Below, in pieces: positions 26,718 through 35,114 of a stretch of DNA of 64,000 nucleotides (positions are counted from its first letter, which is position 1; each line of letters opens with the position of its first letter). The notes under the pieces are model-generated. The model was not told where the DNA came from. It worked only from the letters and a program-made list of their open reading frames with translations, and did no database searches. Position numbers and translations under genes: made by a program. Source of the DNA: Ornithinimicrobium sp. F0845 (GTDB taxonomy: Bacteria > Actinomycetota > Actinomycetes > Actinomycetales > Dermatophilaceae); NCBI RefSeq assembly GCF_023015765.1, contig NZ_JALKAL010000001.1, positions 171,478-235,477 of the forward strand. Direction: 5' to 3'.

Positions 26718-27989
26718 TTGTCACCCGTGGCGTCCTACCGTCACCTCTTCTCGCTCACCGGCCCGTTGTATGTCGTCGTGGCCTTCCTCGGTCGCCTGCC
26801 GCTGGCGATGTCCCAGCTCGGTGTCCTCCTGCTCGTCTCGGGCGTGACCGGCTCCTACGGGGCCGGCGGTGCGACGGCGGGTGCGCTCGCCGTCGCCAAC
26901 GCGATCGGTGCGCCGGTGGCCGGCGCCCTCACCGACCGGCTCGGTCAGCGCCCGGTGCTGCTCGTGCAGTCGGTCGTCGGCTCGCTCGGACTGTTCGCGG
27001 TGGTCGCGCTCGCCGGCACCTACGAGAGCGGCGACCCGTGGTGGCCGCTCACCCTGGTCGCCGCCCTCGCCGGTGCCTTCACCCCCCAGGTCGGGACGAT
27101 GGCCCGCGTCCGCTGGCGCCCGATTAGCCGCCGGGCGGGCCGGGAGAAGCGCGAGCTCGTGGACGCCGCCTTCTCCTACGAGGGTGCCGCCGACGAGGCC
27201 TCCTTCGTCCTCGGCCCGGCGCTCGTCGGCCTGGTCGGCGCGCTGCTGAACCCGTCCGCCGCGATCCTGGCTGCCGGCATACTGCTGCTGCTGTTCGGGA
27301 CCTGGTTCGCCGTCCACCCCACCGCCGGCCTGGTCGGCCCCTCGACGGTGAGCGCGCAGGCCGCCGCCCGCCTGCTCACCCCGGCCCTCGTGCTGCTCGC
27401 GCTGGTGCAGCTGTCCGTGGGCATGGTCTTCGGGTCGGTCCAGACCGGCACCTCGGTGCTGGCGACCGCCGCCGGGGAGCCGGGTCTCACCGGCCTGTTC
27501 CACGCCCTGCTCGGGGTGGGGAGCGTGGTCGCGGGCCTGGCAGTCGTCGCGGTGCCGGAGACCTTCGCCTATGAGCGCCGGCTGCGGCTGTTCACCATCG
27601 CCCTGGCCCTGCTGTCGCTGCCGCTGCTCGCGGTGGATGGTCTGGGATTGCTCGCCGTGGTGCTGCTGGTCCTCGGGCTGGCGGTGGCGCCGACCATGAT
27701 CACCACGTTCACCGTGACCGAGCGGATCACCGATGTCCGGCGCCTGGGGGCGGCGATGACGATCCTGGCGGCGACGACCGGCATGGGGTATGCCGTGGGG
27801 TCCAGTGTCGCCGGGCGGCTCGCCGACTGGGGTGGTCACCGGCCGGCCTTCGCGGTCACCGTGGCCGCGAGCTTCCTGGCGCTTGGCCTGGCGCTGACCG
27901 GTGCGCGCACGCTGCGGATGGCCCAGGCCCGTGCGGCCGCGGCCCCCGAGCGGGTCCCCGCCGGGTCGGTCCCCTCTGTGTCCGCCTGA
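26718..27989 (+). CDS. Major facilitator superfamily transporter
   Basis: The roughly 423-residue protein has about 12 membrane helices, for example LYVVVAFLGRLPLAM, AGALAVANAIGAPVAGALTDRLGQRPVLL (the MFS loop 2-3 motif G-x-L-x-D-R-x-G-x-R), LLALVQLSVGMVFGSVQTG and MTILAATTGMGYAVGSSVAGRLADW. A cytoplasmic mid-loop has FSYEGAADEASFVLGPALVG, seen in MFS exporters related to drug or sugar efflux. TTG 26718 is chosen because GGAGG lies 5 nt upstream; GTG 26727 is an alternative. The 203-nt gap before it holds a TATCAT hexamer at 26638 but no clear promoter. A perfect hairpin terminator follows. Confidence 0.85.
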   Translation: MSPVASYRHLFSLTGPLYVVVAFLGRLPLAMSQLGVLLLVSGVTGSYGAGGATAGALAVANAIGAPVAGALTDRLGQRPVLLVQSVVGSLGLFAVVALAGTYESGDPWWPLTLVAALAGAFTPQVGTMARVRWRPISRRAGREKRELVDAAFSYEGAADEASFVLGPALVGLVGALLNPSAAILAAGILLLLFGTWFAVHPTAGLVGPSTVSAQAAARLLTPALVLLALVQLSVGMVFGSVQTGTSVLATAAGEPGLTGLFHALLGVGSVVAGLAVVAVPETFAYERRLRLFTIALALLSLPLLAVDGLGLLAVVLLVLGLAVAPTMITTFTVTERITDVRRLGAAMTILAATTGMGYAVGSSVAGRLADWGGHRPAFAVTVAASFLALGLALTGARTLRMAQARAAAAPERVPAGSVPSVSA

Positions 27990-27993
27990 CAGA

Positions 27994-28029
27994 GCAGGGC
28001 CCCGACCGCTGGTGCGGTCGGGGCCCTGC
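27994..28029. terminator. Perfect 15-bp bidirectional terminator hairpin
   Basis: GCAGGGCCCCGACCG pairs without mismatch with CGGTCGGGGCCCTGC around a 6-nt loop, 4 nt after the MFS stop and 38 nt before the convergent betaine-binding protein stop. Confidence 0.85.
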
Positions 28030-28067
28030 CCGTCCAGGACCGCCGGGTGGCCGTCCGTCGGGGTCTG

Positions 28068-29051
28068 TCAGCTCGCGGGGATCACGTCCGGGAACTCCTC
28101 GAGCCAGGCGTCGATGGCCTCGGCCTCGTTGCCCTCGCCGAACTCGTTGACCACCATGTCCTCGAGAGCGCCATACTGCTCGTCGTTGAGCTTGATGGAG
28201 CCGATGATCTCGGCCGCCTGCGGGAACTCCTCGGAGAAGCCCTCGGTGGCCAGGAAGTGCAGGGCCTCGGGCTCACCCAGGGCACCCTCGGGGTCCTCCA
28301 GGTCCTTGACCGGGAAGGCGCTGTTGGCCCAGAACGGCTTCCAGAGGGTGACCACGATGGGCTCCTCGTTGTCCGTGGCGTCCTTGAGCTGGGCCAGCAT
28401 CGCGGTCGTCGAGGACTCCACGAGGGTGAAGTCGTCCAGCCCGTAAGCCGGCATCACCGACTCCTTGGTCGTCCGGGTCAGGCCGGCGCCCGGCTCGATC
28501 CCGATGATCTCGCCGCCCAGCTCGTCCACGTGGTCGGGCAGGTCGGCGATCGACTCGATGTCGCTGTAGGTCGGGACCGCGAAGGTGAGCTTGGCGTTGT
28601 CGTAGTAGGAGCCCAGGTCCTCGATGCGGTCGCCGTACTCCTCCATGTAGTCGGCGTGCGTGGCCTCGGGCCAGGCGCTCGGATACATGTCGACGTCGCC
28701 GTTGGCCACCGCGGAGTAGAGCAGGGCCGCCTCGGTCAGGGTCTGCATCTCGACGTCGTAGCCCTCCTCGGTGAGGAGGTGCTCAAGCAGGTAGGCGGTG
28801 GACAGGCCGTCCGTCCAGGACGGGATGAAGCCGAGGGTGATCGTGCCGGAGGCCTCGCCTCCCGCCGCCTCGGTGTCGGCGGAGTCGTCGGCCATGTCCT
28901 CGGAGCCGTCGTCGCCGGCGCCCTCCTCGGCCTCGGCCTCGGTGCCCTCGGAGTCGCCGCCGTCCTCGGAGCCACAGGCTCCGAGGATCAGGGAGAGGGC
29001 GAGCGCGGACGTGATCACGCCCGCGGCGCGTCGGTTGCGCTGCAATCTCAT
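28068..29051 (-). CDS. proX: Glycine betaine/proline ABC transporter substrate-binding lipoprotein
   Basis: The 327-residue protein has a lipoprotein signal with LGAC, Cys 26, then a strongly acidic spacer (Asp/Glu/Gly) to about residue 68. The OpuAC fold follows: TITLGFIPSWTDGLSTAYLLEHLLTEEGYDVE, VANGDVDMYPSAWPEATHADY and PIVVTLWKPFWANSAF carry the aromatic residues (several Trp and Tyr) that form the cage for a quaternary amine. It captures glycine betaine, proline betaine or a similar osmolyte outside the membrane. It is the last gene in the ProV-ProW-ProX order, and AAGGAAC precedes ATG 29051. The symbol reflects function in the cassette, not proven substrate. Confidence 0.9.
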   Translation of the reverse strand: MRLQRNRRAAGVITSALALSLILGACGSEDGGDSEGTEAEAEEGAGDDGSEDMADDSADTEAAGGEASGTITLGFIPSWTDGLSTAYLLEHLLTEEGYDVEMQTLTEAALLYSAVANGDVDMYPSAWPEATHADYMEEYGDRIEDLGSYYDNAKLTFAVPTYSDIESIADLPDHVDELGGEIIGIEPGAGLTRTTKESVMPAYGLDDFTLVESSTTAMLAQLKDATDNEEPIVVTLWKPFWANSAFPVKDLEDPEGALGEPEALHFLATEGFSEEFPQAAEIIGSIKLNDEQYGALEDMVVNEFGEGNEAEAIDAWLEEFPDVIPAS

Positions 29052-29111
29052 GGGATCGTTCCTTTCTTCCTTCTGGAGCCGGCACGGGCCGGCCTTGCTC
29101 GGACAGTCGGG

Positions 29112-29158
29112 GGTCTCAGATGCAGTTGGGGGTCTCAGGTGCAGTTGGGTCTCAGATG
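29112..29158. repeat. Direct repeats carrying the permease stop codon
   Basis: GGTCTCAGATGCAGTT-type units begin at 29112, 29131 and 29148. On the minus strand each contains CTGAGACC, and the third includes the permease's own TGA at 29154-29152. So a 17-19 bp segment bearing the stop codon has been duplicated twice downstream of the gene end. Confidence 0.6.
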
Positions 29159-30072
29159 CCGGTCGTCACGCGCTGTGCCACGGATCGACCCCTGCTGCGC
29201 CGGATGAGCGCGCCCAGGGACTTGTCCGACCCCGACCCGCCGATGGAGGCGGTGAGCCGGTCGAGGTAGATGGCCAGGACGACGACGGACAGGCCGGCCT
29301 CGGCGCCCAGGCCCACATCGAGGCGGGCGATGGACTCCACGATGAGCTTGCCGAGACCGTCGGCCCCGGCCATGCCGGCGATGACGGCCATCGACAGGGC
29401 GAGCATGATCACCTGGTTGACGCCGGCCATGATCGTGGGAGTGGCCAGCGGCAGCTGGATGCCGCGCAGGATCTGTCGGGGGGTGGCCCCGAAGGCCTGC
29501 CCGGCCTCGACCGTCTCGGCGTCGACCTGCCGGATGCCCAGCTCGGTGAGCCGCACCCCGGGTGGCAGCGCGAAGACGATCGTGGACAGCAGGCCCGGCA
29601 CGAAGCCGATGCCGAACAGGATCACGGCCGGGACCAGGTAGACGAAGGCAGGCATGGTCTGCATGAAGTCCAGCACGGGCTGCACGATGTTGCTGACCAC
29701 GCGGTTGCGGGCGGCCAGCACGCCGATCGGGACGGCGATCAGGACCGCGACCACCGTCGCGAACACGACGATCCCCAGGGTCTGCATGGCCGCCTCCCAC
29801 ATGCCCATGGCCACCACGGCGGACAGGCCGAGCGCCGAGCCCACGGCGAACTGCCACGAGCGGAGGATGAGCCCCAGCAGGACCAGCACCACGATCATCA
29901 GGTCGGGCGGCACGAACAACAGGGCGTCGATCAGCCCGTTGATGAGGGTCTCCAGGACGTCGCTGAACGTGCGGAAGATCTCGCGGAAGTTGCCGGTGAG
30001 CCAGTCCACCCCGCTCTCGACCCAGTCGCCGACCTGGATGCTCGGGATGACCGTGCTCTCCTGGTCCTCCAT
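29152..30072 (-). CDS. proW: Glycine betaine/proline ABC transporter permease
   Basis: The 306-residue permease has an N-terminal soluble segment of about 40 residues, then around six membrane helices. The conserved ProW region is present: AVPIGVLAARNRVVSNIVQPVLDFMQTMPAFVYLVPAVILFGIG and the EAA loop AGQAFGATPRQILRGIQLPLATPTIMAGVNQ. It forms the membrane channel with ProV. ATG 30072 shares one base with the ProV stop codon (TGATG), so translation is coupled. The 3' end carries a duplicated stop-codon segment (29112-29158). Confidence 0.92.
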   Translation of the reverse strand: MEDQESTVIPSIQVGDWVESGVDWLTGNFREIFRTFSDVLETLINGLIDALLFVPPDLMIVVLVLLGLILRSWQFAVGSALGLSAVVAMGMWEAAMQTLGIVVFATVVAVLIAVPIGVLAARNRVVSNIVQPVLDFMQTMPAFVYLVPAVILFGIGFVPGLLSTIVFALPPGVRLTELGIRQVDAETVEAGQAFGATPRQILRGIQLPLATPTIMAGVNQVIMLALSMAVIAGMAGADGLGKLIVESIARLDVGLGAEAGLSVVVLAIYLDRLTASIGGSGSDKSLGALIRRSRGRSVAQRVTTGI

Positions 30073-31328
30073 CAGACCACCTCCGCCGTGCTGCCGTCGA
30101 TCGGGGTCTGTATGTCGTGAGGAGATACCCCGGGCGTCTCTCCGTTGCCGCCCGGTTGCCCGTTGCCCATGGCCGCCAGGAGGGTCACGTCCGGGATGAC
30201 CCCCAGGAGTCGGCCGGCGTCGTCGCGGACGATGAGCGGGGCCGGGCTGCTCGCGGCCTCTGCGAACAGGTCGTTGAGCGTCGTGTCGGGGGAGGTGAAC
30301 CGCAGCCCGTCCCGATAGAGCGGGAGGGCGTCCTGCCCGTCGTGCACGGCGGAGGCTACCCCGTGCGACCACAGGAGCCCCTCGACCGTGCGGTCCCGGT
30401 TGACGACCAGCAACCAGTTGAGCTGGTGCTCGCGCATGAGCTTCTGCGCGGCGCGAGGGCCTGCGCCCGACCCGAGCAGGGCCACCGGCTGTTCCATGAT
30501 GTTGGCGGCGGTGAGGACCCTCGTGCGGTCGACGTCCTGGACGAACTCGGCGACGTAGTTGTTGACCGGGTTGTTGAGGATCTCCTCGGCGGTGCCGATC
30601 TGCTCGATCCTCCCGTCGCGCATCATCGCGATGTGGTCTCCGAGACGCATGGCCTCGTTGAGGTCGTGCGTGATGAACAGGATCGTCTTGTCCAGGCGCT
30701 GCTGCAGGTCGATGAGCTGGTCCTGCATCTCGCGGCGGATGAGCGGGTCGAGCGCGCTGAACGCCTCGTCCATCAGCATGATGTCGGTGCCGGCGGCCAG
30801 CGCCCGGGCGAGCCCGACCCGCTGCCGCATTCCCCCGGAGAGCTCCGACGGCAGGGAGGCGCCCCAGCCGTCCAGCCCCACCATCCCCAGGGCCTCCTCG
30901 GCGCGGGCCTCGCGGTCGCTGCGGTTCACCCCCTGCACCTCCAGGCCGTAGGCGGCGTTCTCCCCGACCGTGCGGTGCGGCAGCAGGGCGAAGTGCTGGA
31001 AGACCATGCTGACCTTCTCGCGGCGAACCTGCCGCAGGGCGGCCCCGTCGAGGCTGCTGATGTCGGTCCCGCCGATGACGACGGACCCGGCGGTCGGGTC
31101 GAGCAGGCGGTTGACGGTGCGGATCAGGGTCGACTTGCCCGAGCCGGACAGACCCATCACCACGAAGATCTCCCCAGGATCCACCGAGAAGGTGGCGTCA
31201 ATGACGGCCGGGGTCAGGCCCCGTGCGCGCAGCTCCTCCCGGTCGCGTCCCTCCTGCAGGGCTCGGACGCCCCGCTCAGGGCGGCGCCCGAAGATCTTGA
31301 ATACTCCGTGGGCCTCTATCGCAGACAC
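30072..31328 (-). CDS. proV: Glycine betaine/proline ABC transporter ATP-binding protein with CBS domains
   Basis: The protein has 418 residues. Walker A VMGLSGSGKSTLIR lies near residue 60, the signature LSGGMRQRVGLARA near 165, Walker B IMLMDEAFSALDP near 185, and ITHDLNEAMRLGD near 215. Residues from about 280 form a tandem CBS region (VLTAANIMEQPVALLGSGAG and DGLRFTSPDTTLNDLFAEAASS) which in OpuA-type importers senses ionic strength and gates uptake. The N-terminus has the ProV-specific IFGRRPERGVRALQEG stretch. GTG 31328 is chosen because GGGAGA precedes it and conserved sequence starts here. It is the first gene of the operon. It energises osmolyte import under high osmolarity. Confidence 0.92.
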   Translation of the reverse strand: MSAIEAHGVFKIFGRRPERGVRALQEGRDREELRARGLTPAVIDATFSVDPGEIFVVMGLSGSGKSTLIRTVNRLLDPTAGSVVIGGTDISSLDGAALRQVRREKVSMVFQHFALLPHRTVGENAAYGLEVQGVNRSDREARAEEALGMVGLDGWGASLPSELSGGMRQRVGLARALAAGTDIMLMDEAFSALDPLIRREMQDQLIDLQQRLDKTILFITHDLNEAMRLGDHIAMMRDGRIEQIGTAEEILNNPVNNYVAEFVQDVDRTRVLTAANIMEQPVALLGSGAGPRAAQKLMREHQLNWLLVVNRDRTVEGLLWSHGVASAVHDGQDALPLYRDGLRFTSPDTTLNDLFAEAASSPAPLIVRDDAGRLLGVIPDVTLLAAMGNGQPGGNGETPGVSPHDIQTPIDGSTAEVV

Positions 31329-31566
31329 AGGTCTCCCGTTGTCGGTGTCACAAACTCTCGGCACCCACACCACGAAGGACGGCCAAGACACTCAGGGGCC
31401 GTCACGAAAAGCGCAGACTCGGCATGCCGAGACCTCTCGACCGTAGCAACCTGGGCGACCAGGTGCCACAAAGTCACCGGTTGGTCACGCCGGGATCACA
31501 AACAGGTCAACGAAATTCGAGTGCTCAGGAGGACGGTGGTGCCGTGGTGCGCCACCCGCGGCGGAG

Positions 31567-31646
31567 CGTCAACGCACCCGTGGTTGCGGCAGCTCGGGCG
31601 GCGGGACGTCAGCGCACCCGTGGTTGCGGCAGCTCGGGCGGCTGGG
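31567..31646. repeat. 40-bp tandem duplication spanning the Tricorn-like gene's stop codon
   Basis: The two 40-bp copies (31567-31606 and 31607-31646) are nearly identical and include ACCCGTGGTTGCGGCAGCTC. The right copy encodes the last residues, ELPQPRVR, and TGA of the protease gene at 31611-31609. The left copy repeats that coding end and a second in-frame-like TGA downstream. The rest of 31329-31566 shows no clear signals. Confidence 0.7.
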
Positions 31647-34600
31647 CGCTCGGTGTCTCCTCCAGCCGCGCCAGCACCTCGGTGATCGCCCGGTCCAGCT
31701 GCGGGTCGGCCGCACCGAAGAAGTCGCCGGGGGAGTGGACGACCTCGATGTCGGGGTCGACGCCGTGGTTCTCCACGCCGAAGCCCTTGCCCTCCAGCCA
31801 GAAGGCATAGCGCGGCTGGGTGATCCCGGTGCCGTCGACCAGGTCGAACCGTCCGTCGATGCCCACCACGCCGCCCCAGGTCCGGACCCCGACGACCGGG
31901 CCGATGCCGAACGCCTGGGCGCCGGCGTTGACGATGTCGCCGTCCGACCCGGAGTTCTCGTTGGCCACGAGCACGACCGGCCCCCGGGGGGCTTGGTCCG
32001 GGTAGGTGTAGGCCGACGCGTAGTGCCGGCCCAGCCCCCAGCCGACCACGCGACCCAGCAGCCGGGAGAGCACCATCTGACTGGTGTGGCCACCGCGGTT
32101 GTAGCGCACGTCGGCGATCAGCCCCTCGGCCTGGGTGGCCCGTCCCAGGTCCCGGTGCAGCTGTGCCCAGCCGGTGCTGGTCATGTCGGGCACGTGGAGG
32201 TAGCCGACCCGGCCGTCGGAGTGCTCCCGGACGTAGTCCCGCCGGGAGCGGACCCAGTCCTGGTAGCGCAGGACCTCCTCGTCCTCCAGCGGCACGACGA
32301 CCACCCGACGGGCCTGGCCGTCCCGGCGAAGAGTGAGCTCGACGGGCTTGCCCGCGGCGCCCACCAGGCGGGGGGCCGGCCCGAAGGCGGGGTCGACGGG
32401 GCTGCCGTCGACCGCCACGACCACATCACCCTCGCGGGCATCGACACCGGCTGCGCGCAGCGGGGAGCGGGCGTCGGGGTCCGTCGTCTCCCCGGGCAGG
32501 ATCCGGTCGATCCGCCAGCCGTCCTCGACCCGCGACAGGTCCGCACCGAGCAGCCCCAGCCGGCGCGACTGGTCACCCAGCGGCTCCGCGGGAGTGACGT
32601 AGGCGTGCGAGGTGTTCAGCTCGGCCACCACCTCCCAGAGGAGGTCCACGAGGTCGTCGTGGGTGCGCACCGCCGCCACGAGCGGGCGGTAGCGCGCGAC
32701 GACCCCCTCCCAGTCGACGCCGTCCATGTCCTCGCGCCAGTAGTGGTCCCGCATGATGCGGGCGTTCTCGTCATACATCTGGAGCCACTCGGCCACCGGG
32801 TCGATCTCCAGCCGCAGCCGGGACAGGTCCACGCTGACGGACTCGCCGGAGTCCTCCTCCGGCTTGTGGTCGCTGGGCTGCACCGACACCTTCTCCTTGG
32901 CCCGCACGACGACCTTCTCGCCGTCCCCCGAGACGGCGTAGGTGTCAGCCGCGTCGGCGACGGTGGTGACCCGGCGCTGCTCGAAGGACCAGTAGTCCAG
33001 CGTGTCGGTCATCGGCTCGCCGCTGACCCCGGCGCGACGCGTGCCCAGCACACCTGCCTCGCCCGCGACCTTGACCCACAGCACACCGCCCTTGGCGGAC
33101 CGCAGGTCCCGGTAGTCGCCCGAGGGGACGGGGAAGGGCACGAGGCGGTCCTCGGCGCCGTCGACGTCCAGGTCGGGGCTCGTCGGTGGCTCTGTGGACG
33201 AGTCGGCCCCGGCCCCGGACTCGCCCGCGTCCTTGTCATCCGGCGGCTTGCTGATGCGCCAGCCCTCCGCGCTCGGGCCGAAGGGGGCCGGCTCGGTCGC
33301 CGAGAGGGGCAGCAGCCACGGGCGGGTGGACCGGCTGAAGGACAGCATGAACTCGTGGGTGTCGTAGGTCGGGTCGAAGGTCCGGTCGGACAGGAACACC
33401 AGGTAGCGCCCGTCGTCGGTGAAGGCGGGAGACCGGTCGTTGAGGTTGCCCTCGGTGAGCGCGACGGGCTCGCCGCCGCCCGCCAGGTCCGCGACGACCA
33501 GCTGGAAGCGAGCACCCTCGCGGGTGGGTCGGGCCCAGGCCAGGTAGCGCCCGTCGGGGGAGAAGGTCAGCGAGACCGGCTCACCCTCCGGGGAGTCACT
33601 CAGCTCGCGGACGGACCCGTCAGCGACGGTGACCAGGCTGACCCGCCCGTCGTGGGAGACGGTCGCCACCCGCTCCCCGGCGGGGTCGGAGGCAGTATGC
33701 AGCACGCGGCCCAGCGCTCCGCCGCACAGTCTGCGGGGTGGCTGGCTCCCGTCGAGGTGGTGCACCTCCAGGGCGTCCTCCCCGTCGGCGTCGGTGACCA
33801 GGAGAGCCTGACCGGTCCGGCCGAGCAGCTCGGGCTCGCGCACCCGGACGGCCGAGTCCGCGACCAGCGCGCGGGCCGGCCCCTCGCGGTGGCTGAGCCA
33901 GAAGGCGCTACCCCGCCAGCCGACCAGGCTGCCGTCGCCACCGTGGTCCGGCACGATCGTGTGCAGCCGGTCGGTGGGGTCGGCGGAGCGGGTGAGGGGC
34001 CGCGGCCCCGGCAGGTCGATCTCGACGCGGTGCGGGGTGCCGTCGAGGTCCTCGAGCAGCCACAGCGCACCGCGGGAGTGCCAGACGATGCGGGCGCCGT
34101 CGCTGCTGGCGTCACGGACGTAGCCGTCCTCCGGACCCTGCTGGGTGAGCTGTCTCGGCTCGCCCTGACCGGGGTCGTCCCAGACCCAGAGGTTGGCCTG
34201 GTCGCTGCTGATGGACGGTGTCCCGTGCGACGGATTGTCGGCCGAGGGGGAGCCCGCGCCACGGTCCGAGACGAAGACCAGGCGGTCACCGACCCACAGC
34301 GGGTCGACCAGTCCCGCCGCCTCGGAGGGCAGCAGCCGGGTCCACTCACCGCCGCCGGTCGGGTCGAGCCAAAGGCGGGATGCCGTGCCGCCGCGGTAGC
34401 GCTTCCAGTGCGCGGGCTGCCGGCTGCCGGGCGTGCTCAGGGCCACCGCGCCGTCCGCTCGCTCCGCCACGCCCCACGCCGGTCCGTAGCGAAGCCGCTC
34501 GACCGAGCCGTCCAGGGAGACGGCCCGCACGGTCAGGTGTCGGAGGTTGGCCTCCCCGGCGTGGGAGGCCGCGAGGACCCGGCCGTCGGTGGTCCAGCCC

Positions 34601-34875
34601 AGCACCAGGGTGTTCTTCGCGCCCCACCAGGTGAGGCGTCGCGACTGTCCGGTCGCGACGTCGACCGCCACGACCTCCGGGTGCCCGTCGCGGTGCGAGA
34701 CGTAGGCGATGTGCTGCCCGTCCGGGGAGAAGCGCGGGTTGCGGGCCGGGGACCCGTCGTCCGAGACCCGCCACGCCCGTCCCCCCGCGGCCGGGGCCAG
34801 CCAGACGTCGTCAGCCGCCACGAAGGTGAGGAGGTCGCCGTGCAGATGGGGGTAGCGCAGGTATGCCGAAGTCAC
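31609..34875 (-). CDS. Tricorn-like S41 serine protease
   Basis: The 1088-residue protein has the Tricorn architecture. An N-terminal region of TolB/WD40-like blades contains repeated FSPDG and FTDDGRYL elements (residues about 40-520). A helical linker, then the core with ELNTSHAYV near 755 follows; a PDZ domain (GVDAREGDVVVAVDG) sits near 805. The catalytic S41 fold carries DVRYNRGGHTS near 905 and NENSGSDGD near 970. Ser/His of TSHAY and Ser of SGSDGD match the Tricorn tetrad by spacing. In Thermoplasma and Streptomyces, Tricorn degrades peptides released by the proteasome. It lacks a signal peptide and should be cytoplasmic. GTG 34875 has a leaderless -10 box. Confidence 0.92.
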   Translation of the reverse strand: MTSAYLRYPHLHGDLLTFVAADDVWLAPAAGGRAWRVSDDGSPARNPRFSPDGQHIAYVSHRDGHPEVVAVDVATGQSRRLTWWGAKNTLVLGWTTDGRVLAASHAGEANLRHLTVRAVSLDGSVERLRYGPAWGVAERADGAVALSTPGSRQPAHWKRYRGGTASRLWLDPTGGGEWTRLLPSEAAGLVDPLWVGDRLVFVSDRGAGSPSADNPSHGTPSISSDQANLWVWDDPGQGEPRQLTQQGPEDGYVRDASSDGARIVWHSRGALWLLEDLDGTPHRVEIDLPGPRPLTRSADPTDRLHTIVPDHGGDGSLVGWRGSAFWLSHREGPARALVADSAVRVREPELLGRTGQALLVTDADGEDALEVHHLDGSQPPRRLCGGALGRVLHTASDPAGERVATVSHDGRVSLVTVADGSVRELSDSPEGEPVSLTFSPDGRYLAWARPTREGARFQLVVADLAGGGEPVALTEGNLNDRSPAFTDDGRYLVFLSDRTFDPTYDTHEFMLSFSRSTRPWLLPLSATEPAPFGPSAEGWRISKPPDDKDAGESGAGADSSTEPPTSPDLDVDGAEDRLVPFPVPSGDYRDLRSAKGGVLWVKVAGEAGVLGTRRAGVSGEPMTDTLDYWSFEQRRVTTVADAADTYAVSGDGEKVVVRAKEKVSVQPSDHKPEEDSGESVSVDLSRLRLEIDPVAEWLQMYDENARIMRDHYWREDMDGVDWEGVVARYRPLVAAVRTHDDLVDLLWEVVAELNTSHAYVTPAEPLGDQSRRLGLLGADLSRVEDGWRIDRILPGETTDPDARSPLRAAGVDAREGDVVVAVDGSPVDPAFGPAPRLVGAAGKPVELTLRRDGQARRVVVVPLEDEEVLRYQDWVRSRRDYVREHSDGRVGYLHVPDMTSTGWAQLHRDLGRATQAEGLIADVRYNRGGHTSQMVLSRLLGRVVGWGLGRHYASAYTYPDQAPRGPVVLVANENSGSDGDIVNAGAQAFGIGPVVGVRTWGGVVGIDGRFDLVDGTGITQPRYAFWLEGKGFGVENHGVDPDIEVVHSPGDFFGAADPQLDRAITEVLARLEETPSAQPPELPQPRVR

Positions 34876-34882
34876 CTACCCC

Positions 34883-34888
34883 AAGGTA
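34883..34888 (-). promoter_or_regulatory. Leaderless promoter -10 box for the Tricorn-like gene
   Basis: TACCTT on the minus strand predicts a start at 34876, one base before GTG 34875. The 226-nt region up to the SPFH gene end at 35115 otherwise holds only a GGACCCCGGGTCGCG / CGACCCGGGGTCC inverted repeat (about 35066-35101), a likely terminator of the SPFH operon. Confidence 0.45.
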
Positions 34889-35065
34889 CGTGTCGCCTCC
34901 TCTTCCAGTGTTAGGTTCCGGTCAAGGTTGGGCAAGGAGTCGGCCACCTCGACCGAGCCCGTCGTGGTGCGTTGTCACCGCCACCGAGCCCCGCACGGTG
35001 GGCGCCGCCGTCCTCACCTCCCCCGAGCGTGCGGACGGCGGGCTCCGCCATGCTCCCCCATGCAC

Positions 35066-35101
35066 GGACCCCGGGTCGCGACGAGGCGACCCGGGGTCCG
35101 T
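35066..35101. terminator. Probable terminator of the SPFH operon
   Basis: ACGGACCCCGGGTCGC and GCGACCCGGGGTCCGT-type arms form a long near-perfect hairpin just after the second SPFH gene's stop codon at 35115, in the minus-strand direction. No T-run is evident. Confidence 0.6.
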
Positions 35102-35114
35102 GCACGGTGGATGA

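Noticed and set aside
31624-34914. Very long open frames antisense to genuine genes (also across 21300-23555, 47380-49362 and 49676-51622)
   Set aside because: They are by-products of high G+C third positions in the real genes; they show His/Arg/Gly/Val-rich composition, no domains, and no ribosome-binding sites.
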